NCBI GenBank assembly: GCA_943369485.1
Contig: CALRNH020000004.1
Span: forward strand, 130,027-194,026
DNA length: 64,000 nt
From: ATX-6F1 sp943369485
Lineage (GTDB): Bacteria; Cyanobacteriota; Cyanobacteriia; PCC-6307; Cyanobiaceae
Direction of reading: 5' to 3'
Position numbers and translations under genes: made by a program
The notes under the pieces: model-generated
Databases searched by the model: none
What the model saw: only the letters and a program-made list of their open reading frames with translations
Told to the model about the DNA's origin: nothing
Part shown: in pieces, positions 9,477 to 16,910 of the stretch
Layout of the letters: the number at the start of each line of letters is the position of its first letter
How positions within the stretch are numbered: the first letter of the stretch is position 1

Positions 9477-10655
9477 ATGCAGCGCCCGTTGAGGCTCTCT
9501 GCAAGGGCCGAAGCTCTGCAGCCCTCCCTGACCCTGGCGATCGCCGCCCGCGCCAAGCAGCTGCGGGCGGAGGGGCAGGACGTCTGCAGCCTCAGCGCCG
9601 GCGAACCCGACTTTGAGACCCCCGCCTTCATCCGAGCGGCCGCCACGGCGGCTTTGGAGGCTGGTCATACCCGCTACGGCCCGGCCGCCGGCGAGCCGGA
9701 ACTGCGGGAAGCGATTGCCGTCAAGCTCAGCGCCGAGAACGGCATCCCCACCACCGCCGCGCAGGTGCTGGTCACCAACGGTGGCAAGCAGGCCCTCTTC
9801 AACCTCTTCCAAGTGCTGCTGGGGCCCGGCGATGAGCTGCTGCTGCCCTCTCCCTACTGGCTCAGTTACCCAGAGATGGCCCGGTTGGCCGGCGCCTCGG
9901 TGCAGCTGCTGCCCAGCGCCGCCGCCGAGGGATTCCGGTTTGATGCCGAGCGCCTGGAGGCGGCGATCACCCCCGCCAGCAAGCTGCTGGTGCTCAACAG
10001 CCCCGGCAACCCCACCGGCGCCGTGCTCAGCCGCGCCGAGCTCGAGGCGATCGCCGCCGTGTTGCGCCGCCATCCCCATGTGGCGGTGGTCTGCGATGAG
10101 ATTTACGAATTCCTGCTCACCCCTGGCCAGGAGCACCACAGCTTCGGGGCCGTGGCCCCAGACCTTCTCGATCGGGTGTTCGTCGTCAATGGCCTCGCCA
10201 AGGGCTGGGCGATGACCGGCTGGAGGATCGGTTATCTGGCCGGCCCCGTACCTGTGATCACCGCCGCCAGTGCACTCCAGAGCCAGAGCACCAGCAACGT
10301 CTGCAGCTTCGCCCAGTACGGGGCGCTCGCCGCGATCAGAGGCCCGAGGGACTGCGTGCGTGCCATGGCCGAGCAGTTCAGCCAGCGCCGCGCCCTGCTC
10401 ACAGCCGGGCTGCAGGCGATGGCCGGCCTCACCCTCACCCCGCCTTCGGGGGCCTTCTACGCGTTTCCGGATGTGAGTTCCTACGAACTCGATTCGATGA
10501 CCTTCTGCAACCGCCTGCTGGAGCAGGAGGGTCTGGCGGTGGTTCCTGGCGTGGCGTTCGGCGATGACCGCTGCATCCGCCTCTCCTGTGCCGCCTCCCC
10601 TGCCACGATCAGGGATGGTCTGCAGCGACTCGAGCGTTTCCTGGCCAGCCTCTGA
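9477..10655 (+). CDS. class I PLP-dependent aminotransferase (aspartate/prephenate type)
   Basis: A 392-residue fold type I aminotransferase. Visible: LSAGEPDFETP substrate loop, TNGGKQALFNL for phosphate binding, Asn178 in NSPGNPTG, Asp207 and Tyr210 in VVCDEIYEF, and the Schiff-base Lys242 in NGLAKGWAMTGWRIGY. The C-terminal substrate-carboxylate Arg is in RLSCAA. Sequence features place it in the aspartate aminotransferase Ib group, which can also act on prephenate. ATG 9477 (MQRPLRLSAR) is chosen because the upstream extension of the frame overlaps the divergent glycosylase gene and looks non-coding. It precedes the ABC transporter genes by 11 bp and may share their transcript. Confidence 0.9.
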   Translation: MQRPLRLSARAEALQPSLTLAIAARAKQLRAEGQDVCSLSAGEPDFETPAFIRAAATAALEAGHTRYGPAAGEPELREAIAVKLSAENGIPTTAAQVLVTNGGKQALFNLFQVLLGPGDELLLPSPYWLSYPEMARLAGASVQLLPSAAAEGFRFDAERLEAAITPASKLLVLNSPGNPTGAVLSRAELEAIAAVLRRHPHVAVVCDEIYEFLLTPGQEHHSFGAVAPDLLDRVFVVNGLAKGWAMTGWRIGYLAGPVPVITAASALQSQSTSNVCSFAQYGALAAIRGPRDCVRAMAEQFSQRRALLTAGLQAMAGLTLTPPSGAFYAFPDVSSYELDSMTFCNRLLEQEGLAVVPGVAFGDDRCIRLSCAASPATIRDGLQRLERFLASL

Positions 10656-10666
10656 CTCCCCCTCCC

Positions 10667-11626
10667 ATGCACTTGCGACAACCCCGGGCCGTCGCCCTTG
10701 GCCTTGCCCTGCTGATCACGGCGGCGGCCGCACCGATCAGCTTCGGCGGCCTGCTCAGCCGGGCCCAGGCCCAGAGCAACCCCACCGCCAAGCCCACGCA
10801 GGCCAGCAACCGGGTGCTGCGCATCGGCGCGATCCCCGACCAGAAGCCGGAGAAGCTGAACCGGCTCTACGGGCAACTGGCCGATGAACTCAGCCGCCAG
10901 TTGGGTTTCAAGGTCAAATACGTGCCCGTCGTCGACTATGCCGCCGCCGTCACGGCGTTCCGCACGGGCGATCTGGACCTGGTCTGGTTCGGCGGCCTCA
11001 CCGGCGTGCAGGCCCGCCTGCAGAAGCCCGGCGCCCGGGTGCTGGCCCAACGCGACATCGACGTGCAGTTCCACAGTGTCTTCATCGCCAACGCCCGCAG
11101 TGGCCTCAAGCCGGTGCTCAATGTCAAGGATCTGACTCAACTGAAGGGCAAGCGCTTCACCTTCGGCTCCGAGAGCTCCACCTCAGGCCGGCTGATGCCC
11201 CAGGTCTTCCTGGCCAAGGCGGGTGTGAAGTTGACTGATTTCAGTGGCGGTGGGCCGGGCTTCAGCGGCAGCCATGACGCCACCATCGCTCTGGTGCAGA
11301 GCGGCGCCTACGACGCTGGCGCCGTCAATGAGCAGGTCTGGAAGAGCAGCCTGCGCGAGCGCAAGGCCGACCGCAGCAAGGTGATCGCGATCTGGCGCAC
11401 CCCCGGCTATCCCGACTACCACTGGATCGCCCAGCCCGATCTGGACCGGCGTCTGGGCAAGGGCACCACCGATCGGATCACAGCGGCCCTGGTGTCCCTG
11501 CGGCGCACCAACCCCAGCCAGGCACCGATCCTGGAGTTGTTCGGCGCCCAGCAGTTCGTGCCCGCGAGCGCCGATCAGTACGCCACGATTGAGAAGGTAG
11601 GCCGGGAGATCGGCAAGATCCGCTGA
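10667..11626 (+). CDS. PhnD-family ABC transporter substrate-binding protein (putative selenate/oxyanion or phosphonate)
   Basis: A 319-residue exported binding protein. The signal peptide covers about residues 1-36 (hydrophobic core ALGLALLITAAAAPISF, cleavage likely after AQA). The mature part has the PhnD pattern: LRIGAIPDQKPEKLNRLYG, then DLDLVWFGGLTGVQA, TFGSESSTSGRLMP and QSGAYDAGAVNEQVW. In picocyanobacteria this subfamily is commonly annotated as a putative selenate-binding protein rather than a phosphonate-binding one; the substrate cannot be read from the sequence. No C-P lyase genes are nearby, which fits the oxyanion reading. The cognate ATPase and permease lie downstream at 13254 and 14009. 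Confidence 0.85.
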   Translation: MHLRQPRAVALGLALLITAAAAPISFGGLLSRAQAQSNPTAKPTQASNRVLRIGAIPDQKPEKLNRLYGQLADELSRQLGFKVKYVPVVDYAAAVTAFRTGDLDLVWFGGLTGVQARLQKPGARVLAQRDIDVQFHSVFIANARSGLKPVLNVKDLTQLKGKRFTFGSESSTSGRLMPQVFLAKAGVKLTDFSGGGPGFSGSHDATIALVQSGAYDAGAVNEQVWKSSLRERKADRSKVIAIWRTPGYPDYHWIAQPDLDRRLGKGTTDRITAALVSLRRTNPSQAPILELFGAQQFVPASADQYATIEKVGREIGKIR

Positions 11627-11824
11627 TTTCGGCCCCAGGTCATGGATGTCTGGCGATGGGGACGCCTGGCGATGGGCAGGCGGTATGCATCTTGGCCGGA
11701 GAGATGACAGCGGATGAAAGCATGCCCGGTGGGCCCATTCGGAGCTCGCCCGGGTGCTGGGCGTTCGGGGCGGATTGACCCTTCCCATAGGAGCCTTACG
11801 ATCCCGAGAATCCCCTGATGGCTT

Positions 11825-13123
11825 GTGCTCCAGCTCAACCGAACCAGAGCGTTTGGCCTTGGGCTGGCTGTTTCGAGCGTTCTGGTGGCCTCCGCGTCGC
11901 TGGCCCTCGCCGCCACAGGCCCGCTGACACGGCTGCAGTTCACCCAGGTCATTGAGGACCAGCCGACCCCGGTGGTCGACGCCGCTGTCCACGTGGTTCC
12001 GTGTGCGCCGGTCAATGCCAGCTGTCGGGACCTGCTGAACGACCTGGTGGCCCCATTCCGGGGGAGCAAGGTCTGGACTGGGACGTCGATCTCCCAGGCA
12101 GTGGCCAAGGCGGAAGGCCAGTTGGTGGTTCAGAAGGGCCACCGGCTGCTCCGCACCGATGCCGCTGGCAGCGCGCGCCTGTCGTGCCCCACCGCCAACT
12201 GCCTGGTGTTCGCGGCGTCCACGGCAGCAGGCCGCACGGTGGTCTGGAGCTTCCTGCAACCGCTCGGCCGCTCACGCGAACTGCTTCCCTCCGCTGGCCG
12301 CAGCGTGGTGGCCGCTGAGCCGGAGGCCGATCTTGTAGCGCGCAAGCAGCGTTGGATCGCCGCGGCCACGCTGGCCACGCCTCTGTTGCTGGCGGTCCTG
12401 CTGCTGGTGGTTCTGCTTGAGCGCCGGGAGTTGCGCCGCCGATCCGAGGAACTGCTCAGCACGCTTCGGGCTGAGACCAAGTTTGAAATCGCGACCCTGA
12501 ACGTGGCCGTCGAGGCGATCCGCAACGTTCTCGAGGCGATCGAGCAGGGTGGCGTCCAGGTGCCAGCCGTGCCCACCCCGCCCCACGGACCTGAGGCTGA
12601 TCATTCGGATTCGCTCCAATCCGATCTGGAAGCATCTGATCAGGAGCCATCCGATCAGCAACCAACACATCCAGACCCCGTCGTTTCTCCGCAGCCTCCC
12701 GCTGCTCCCCAGGCGGTTGCCGCTGGAGCGGTCACCACCCTCAAGGAGCTGGAGCAGGCCTCGAACGAGGCCCGCCACCTGCGCCTGGCCCTGGACCAAA
12801 GCGCTGCGCTGCTGCAGCAGGCGCTCGCCATCCATCCCCAGGCCGAGCAGGTCGCCGATCGCCTGCAGGTCGCCATGGAGGAAGCGAGGTCGCTTCTGCC
12901 CAGCATCGAGAACCGGCTCATGGAGCGGCGCGCCGCAGGGCGGAGCGACCCCCCTCCCCAGGCCTCGATGGAGCCGATCCCCCCGGCGGCGCTGGAGCCC
13001 CCTCCGGCCAGTGCCCCACCCCGATCGGATCGGACTGATGCATCCAAGGGCAGCCGGCTGGGGCAGGTGCTGCCGATCGCGTCACCCATGCCGAACCGCC
13101 CCACCGAACCGCCCCTGGCCTGA
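11825..13123 (+). CDS. exported membrane protein with Pro-rich tail, unknown function
   Basis: A 432-residue protein from a GTG at 11825. It has an N-terminal signal sequence (about residues 9-30), an extracytoplasmic domain with paired cysteines (VPCAPVNASC and LSCPTANC), a membrane segment near residues 178-201 (LATPLLLAVLLLVVLLE), then a cytoplasmic Glu/Arg-rich helix that may form a coiled coil. The second half is rich in Pro and Ala with a helical interruption (TTLKELEQASNEARHL). No family was recognised. It sits between the binding-protein gene (198 bp away) and the ATPase gene (130 bp), the same way round, so a role linked to the transporter is possible but unproven. Confidence 0.65.
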   Translation: MLQLNRTRAFGLGLAVSSVLVASASLALAATGPLTRLQFTQVIEDQPTPVVDAAVHVVPCAPVNASCRDLLNDLVAPFRGSKVWTGTSISQAVAKAEGQLVVQKGHRLLRTDAAGSARLSCPTANCLVFAASTAAGRTVVWSFLQPLGRSRELLPSAGRSVVAAEPEADLVARKQRWIAAATLATPLLLAVLLLVVLLERRELRRRSEELLSTLRAETKFEIATLNVAVEAIRNVLEAIEQGGVQVPAVPTPPHGPEADHSDSLQSDLEASDQEPSDQQPTHPDPVVSPQPPAAPQAVAAGAVTTLKELEQASNEARHLRLALDQSAALLQQALAIHPQAEQVADRLQVAMEEARSLLPSIENRLMERRAAGRSDPPPQASMEPIPPAALEPPPASAPPRSDRTDASKGSRLGQVLPIASPMPNRPTEPPLA

Positions 13124-13253
13124 AGCCACCCCCCTGCCGGTGGGAGAGTGGGGCCATGAACGAATTCTTTGGCCCCGCCTTGATCCCCCCCGCTCTGGCG
13201 GCTTGGATTCCGCTGACGATCGCCCCTTGAGCGGGCGTTGAAGGTCACCAGTG

Positions 13254-14012
13254 ATGAACCCGCCCCCCGTTCTCGAGCTCAAGGGGATCCAGGTGCCAGG
13301 CCGCCAACAGCCTCGCCTGCAGGATGTTTCGTTGCAGATTCAACCGGGGGAGCGCGTGGCGCTGCTCGGCCCCAGCGGCGCCGGCAAGAGCACCCTGCTG
13401 GCGGTGGCCAATGGCATGCTTGCTCCCAGCGCCGGGGTGGTGCGCTGGGAAGGGCAACCGCTCGCCCGCTCCCGACGCCAAAGGCGCCGCCAGCAGGCTC
13501 GCATCGGCACCCTCTGGCAGGACCTGCGCCTGATCGAGGAGCTCACCGTTCAACAGAACCTCAACGCCGCCCGGCTGGTGGACTGGGGCTGGCCCCGGGC
13601 CCTGCTCAACCTGCTGCTGCCCCTGGAAACGGCCGCCTGCGCCGCCGCCCTTGGGCGCGTCGAGCTGGAGCCGGCCCTGCTGGCTCAGCCGGTGACGGCC
13701 CTCTCCGGCGGTCAGCGCCAACGGGTGGCCCTGGCGCGGCTGCTGCGTCAGGAGCCGTTGCTGCTGCTGGCCGATGAACCCCTGGCCAGCCTCGATCCGC
13801 GCCTGGCCGCTGAACTGCTGGATCTGTTGCTCCGCCAGGCCACGGCGCCCCGGGCCCTGCTGCTCAGCCTGCACCGCCCCGACCTGCTGGCGGGCTTCGA
13901 CCGGGTGATCGCCCTGCGCCAGGGTCGGCTGCAGTTCGATGGCCCTGTGGCCGAGCTCCGATCTGATCTGGGGGCCGGGACCCTTGCCCGGCTCTACGCC
14001 GAGGAGCCATGA
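13254..14012 (+). CDS. PhnC-type ABC transporter ATP-binding protein
   Basis: A 252-residue ABC ATPase with all core motifs: Walker A GPSGAGKST, Q-loop in TLWQDLRLIEELTV, signature LSGGQRQRVALARLL, Walker B LLLLADEP with the catalytic Glu, D-loop ASLDPR and the switch His in SLHRPD. It energises uptake by the adjoining permease. ATG 13254 is preferred to the GTG three bases upstream because an AAGGT stretch lies at a suitable distance. Its stop overlaps the permease start in ATGA, indicating translational coupling. Confidence 0.92.
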   Translation: MNPPPVLELKGIQVPGRQQPRLQDVSLQIQPGERVALLGPSGAGKSTLLAVANGMLAPSAGVVRWEGQPLARSRRQRRRQQARIGTLWQDLRLIEELTVQQNLNAARLVDWGWPRALLNLLLPLETAACAAALGRVELEPALLAQPVTALSGGQRQRVALARLLRQEPLLLLADEPLASLDPRLAAELLDLLLRQATAPRALLLSLHRPDLLAGFDRVIALRQGRLQFDGPVAELRSDLGAGTLARLYAEEP

Positions 14013-15568
14013 ACGCACGGCTGCGGCCCGCTCCGCCGCTGCTGTTGTTGCTGCCGGCCCTGGCCGCGGTGCCGGTGCTGGTGGCGCTTCCTTCCCTGGC
14101 CCATGGGGGTGGCTGGGAGTTGATCGGCCAGTTCCTGGCGGCGGCCCTGCGGCCATCGCTGGATCCGCAGGTGCTGGGTTCGGCCCTCTCGGGCCTGGGG
14201 GTCACCGTGGCCATCGCGCTGCTGGGCTGGGCCCTGAGCCTGGCCCTGGGGCTGCTGGGGGGGCTGCTCAGCTCCCGCACCCTCTGGCAGACCAGCTCGG
14301 GCCAGCGCTGGCCGGCGGCACTGATTCGCCGGTTGCTGGCCCTGCCGCGCTCGATCCATGAGTTGCTCTGGGGGCTGTTGCTGCTGCAGCTGCTGGGGCT
14401 GGATCCAGCCGTCGCGGTGCTGGCGATTGCCCTCCCCTTCGGTGCCCTGGTGGCTCGGGTGGTGGGAGACCAGCTCGATGCCTTGCCCACCACCCGGCTG
14501 GAGGCCCTGCGGGCGGCGGGGGCACCGGCCGGTCCGGCGCTGCTCACGGCCCTGGGGCCTGCCCTGCTGCCGGGGGTGATCAGCTATGGGGGCTATCGGC
14601 TGGAGTGCGCCCTGCGCAGCGCCACCCTGCTGGGGGTGTTCGGCCTCGGCGGCCTGGGCACCGACCTGCGCCTCACCCTGCAGTCGCTGCAGTTCAGTGA
14701 GCTCTGGAGTGGCCTTTGGCTGCTGCTGGCGGTGATGTTGGTGCTGGAGGCGCTGGTGCGGCTGCTGCGCCGCCGCTGGTGTCTGCCCACCCGCTTTGGG
14801 GCTGGCATCGTGGTCGTCGGCCGGCGGGGCCGGGAAATCGCGCTGCTGGTCCTGTCATTGCTGCCGCTGTTGCTGGTGCTGGCCCGAGCCCTAGGGGTCG
14901 ATCCGCTCTCGCTTTTGCCCGGCAGCGCCCTGCCTAACTGGGGCGCCAGCCTGCGGCCGGATGAGCTGCTGGCCCTGCCCTGGCTGACCCTGGTGGGTCA
15001 GACCCTGGGGCTCACCCTCCTGGCCGCCGCCCTGGCGGTGGGCCTGGCGCCGCTGTTGCTGCTGCTCGTGGCCCCCTGGCCCTGGGGACGGGCCCTGCTG
15101 CAGCTGGTCTGGGCCCTGGGGCGCCTGTGGCCACCGCCGCTCACGGCCCTGCTGCTGTTGTTCGTGCTCAAGCCCGGCCTGGTGACGGCCGCCCTGGCCC
15201 TCGGTTTTCACAATCTGGGCATCCTCGGCCGCCTGCTGCTGGAGGCGGCCGAGGACGCCCCCCAGGGGGCCGAGCAGGCCCTGGGGGCGGCGGGCGTGGG
15301 GCCGCGGCTGGCCTTGCTCTACGGCCGCTACAGCGCCCTGGCCAGTTCCTACCTGGCCTATGGGGCCTACCGCAGCGATGTGATCCTGCGCGAGACGGTG
15401 GTGGTGGGGTTGGTGGGAGCCGCCGGGCTGGGCACCGCGCTGCTGGAGGCGCTCAGCTCCTTCGCCTGGGACCAGTTGCTGGCCCTGATGGCGGTCTATG
15501 CCCTGCTGACCCTGGTGGGGGAAGATCTCTCCGACCGGGCCCGAAGGCGATTGCTCGCATGTCCTTGA
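14009..15568 (+). CDS. PhnE-type ABC transporter permease, two permease domains fused
   Basis: A 519-residue Leu/Ala-rich membrane protein with two consecutive binding-protein-dependent permease domains. Each half has the EAA-like loop: DALPTTRLEALRAAGAP in the first and AEQALGAAGVGP in the second. Usual PhnE proteins are about 260-280 residues and work as a dimer, so this is a fused two-domain version. About ten or more hydrophobic helices are visible. It overlaps the ATPase gene by 4 bp and the GDSL gene by 10 bp, so the three are almost certainly one operon. Confidence 0.9.
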   Translation: MNARLRPAPPLLLLLPALAAVPVLVALPSLAHGGGWELIGQFLAAALRPSLDPQVLGSALSGLGVTVAIALLGWALSLALGLLGGLLSSRTLWQTSSGQRWPAALIRRLLALPRSIHELLWGLLLLQLLGLDPAVAVLAIALPFGALVARVVGDQLDALPTTRLEALRAAGAPAGPALLTALGPALLPGVISYGGYRLECALRSATLLGVFGLGGLGTDLRLTLQSLQFSELWSGLWLLLAVMLVLEALVRLLRRRWCLPTRFGAGIVVVGRRGREIALLVLSLLPLLLVLARALGVDPLSLLPGSALPNWGASLRPDELLALPWLTLVGQTLGLTLLAAALAVGLAPLLLLLVAPWPWGRALLQLVWALGRLWPPPLTALLLLFVLKPGLVTAALALGFHNLGILGRLLLEAAEDAPQGAEQALGAAGVGPRLALLYGRYSALASSYLAYGAYRSDVILRETVVVGLVGAAGLGTALLEALSSFAWDQLLALMAVYALLTLVGEDLSDRARRRLLACP

Positions 15569-16239
15569 TCGCCGTTCCGCGCAAGCTGGTGGTGCTGGGG
15601 GACAGCGGCGTCTTCGGCTGGGGCGACCCTGAGGAAGGCGGCTGGTGTGAGCGCCTGAGGCGCCATTGGATGGCGCTGCCGGAGGCGCCCGTGCTCTACA
15701 ACCTGGGGGTGCGTGGCGACGGCCTGGAGCGGCTGGCGGCACGGCTGGGCCCTGAGGTGGGCCGCCGTGGGGAATTGCGGCGCCAGAGCCCCCAGGGCAT
15801 GTTGCTGTCGATCGGTCTCAACGACACCGCCCGTGTGGGTCGACCGGATGGCCGCCACCAGCTGGCCCCCGAGGCCTTTCTGTTCGGCCTGCAGCAGCTG
15901 CTGCGGGAGGCCACAGCCCTGGCGCCGGTGTTGGTGCTGGGGCTGACCCCCGTGGATGGGGCGGTGATGCCGTTCGCTGACTGCCTCTGGTACGACCTGG
16001 AGACCGTGCGTCACTACGAGGGCCTGCTTGAGGAGGCCTGCCTGGAGGCGGATGTGCCCTTCCTGCCCTTGCTCGAGAGCTTCACCGCTGAGCGGCAGTG
16101 GTTGCAATGGCTCTGCGGCGACGGGGTGCATCTCAACGGCGAGGGCCACCGCCGCGTCTACGAGCGTGTGAAGACCTGGCCCGCCCTGCTGCGCTGGGCC
16201 GACCTCGAACCGCTCCGGCTGCGCACGCCGGCCATCTGA
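15559..16239 (+). CDS. GDSL/SGNH-family hydrolase
   Basis: A 226-residue SGNH hydrolase. Block I is VVLGDSGVFGWGDPE with the nucleophile Ser, block II the Gly in NLGVRGDGLERL, block III SIGLNDTARVG with the oxyanion Asn, and block V CGDGVHLNGEGH with the catalytic Asp and His. These enzymes hydrolyse esters or thioesters; the substrate here is unknown. No signal peptide is evident, so it is probably cytoplasmic. It overlaps the permease gene by 10 bp and so belongs to the transporter operon. It is the last host gene before the interrupted sigma factor. Confidence 0.88.
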   Translation: MSLIAVPRKLVVLGDSGVFGWGDPEEGGWCERLRRHWMALPEAPVLYNLGVRGDGLERLAARLGPEVGRRGELRRQSPQGMLLSIGLNDTARVGRPDGRHQLAPEAFLFGLQQLLREATALAPVLVLGLTPVDGAVMPFADCLWYDLETVRHYEGLLEEACLEADVPFLPLLESFTAERQWLQWLCGDGVHLNGEGHRRVYERVKTWPALLRWADLEPLRLRTPAI

Positions 16240-16466
16240 GCGCGTCGTCCCTGCAGGCGGTCGCCGATGGAGAGCGTCCACGGTTCCCGCAGGGATCGCA
16301 CTCCAGGGGAACAGCAACGGGGCCCTCCAGCGCTTCAGTTGTGACCAGATCCCACTCGATCTCCCCCATCTGGGGGAGGCGATCTCCATCGGCCAGGTGA
16401 GCGCCGCAGCCAGGGGGGCCGACGACCGTGAAAACACGGACATTCCGCCACCTCACCGCTCCCGCC

Positions 16467-16910
16467 ATGGCCAGTTCACAACCCCTGCATGAGCTCAACT
16501 CGAACCTGCTGCGGGCCTATGGCCGCAGGGGCGATGTCAAGGCCCGCAACCGGCTGGTGGAGCTGAACCTGCCTCTCGTCCGCAAGGTGGCCCATCAGGA
16601 GAGCGGGCGCACCGATCTGCCCTTCGACGACCTGGTCCAGCTGGGCTGCCTGGGGCTGATCCAGGCCATCGAGGCCTTCGATGCCTCCCGTCAGAGCGCC
16701 CTGAGCAGCTTCGCGGTTCCCTACATATGGGGTATTCTATCATTGCAAATCAGTTTTTCCCAGTGCTGGCAGTCCCTTACAGCCGAGTCAGCAGCACCGA
16801 TCAAGCTGCCGGGCATGGCCTGGACCGACAGGCTGCTGATCCCGCCAGCTATTGCCAGCAGCGAGGGTGGAGCCTCTATGACGGCCCCGGCTACTCCGAT
16901 GCAGGGGTGA
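16467..16910 (+). CDS. group 3 sigma-70-family factor, N-terminal fragment cut by element
   Basis: From ATG 16467 (MASSQPLHEL) 86 codons encode sigma regions 1.2-2.3: NRLVELNLPLVRKVAHQ, LPFDDLVQLGCLGLIQAIEA and SALSSFAVPY. After codon 86 (ending at 16724) the sequence enters the inserted element and reads 61 unrelated residues before a stop at 16910. The intact family continues FAVPYIRGxMxHFLRD, which is found at 29651 in the correct frame. As it stands the product could contact core RNA polymerase but lacks most of region 2.4 and all of regions 3 and 4. An in-frame GTG at 16428 is a longer, weaker start. The closest cyanobacterial class is the SigF-like type III group; exact orthology is not assigned. 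Confidence 0.88.
   Translation: MASSQPLHELNSNLLRAYGRRGDVKARNRLVELNLPLVRKVAHQESGRTDLPFDDLVQLGCLGLIQAIEAFDASRQSALSSFAVPYIWGILSLQISFSQCWQSLTAESAAPIKLPGMAWTDRLLIPPAIASSEGGASMTAPATPMQG
16705..16746 (+). other. attL, left junction of the sigma-interrupting element
   Basis: Host sequence coding SFAVPY ends at 16724; element sequence begins with AT at 16725-16726. The right arm 16727-16746 pairs as an inverted repeat with the left arm at 29631-29650 when the ends are joined (13 of 20 positions, blocks GGGG, CT, TCA and TGC). The only bases shared exactly by both junctions at this register are the central AT, typical of large serine recombinases. Confidence 0.75.

Noticed and set aside
16133..16498. 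Leftward open frame of 121 codons opposite the sigma start, with a sensible-looking stretch (GEIEWDLVTTEALEG).
   Set aside because: Third-position G+C is lower than in real genes here, and both ends run antisense to the GDSL and sigma genes. I could not recognise a family. A conservation search of the central 60 residues would decide it.
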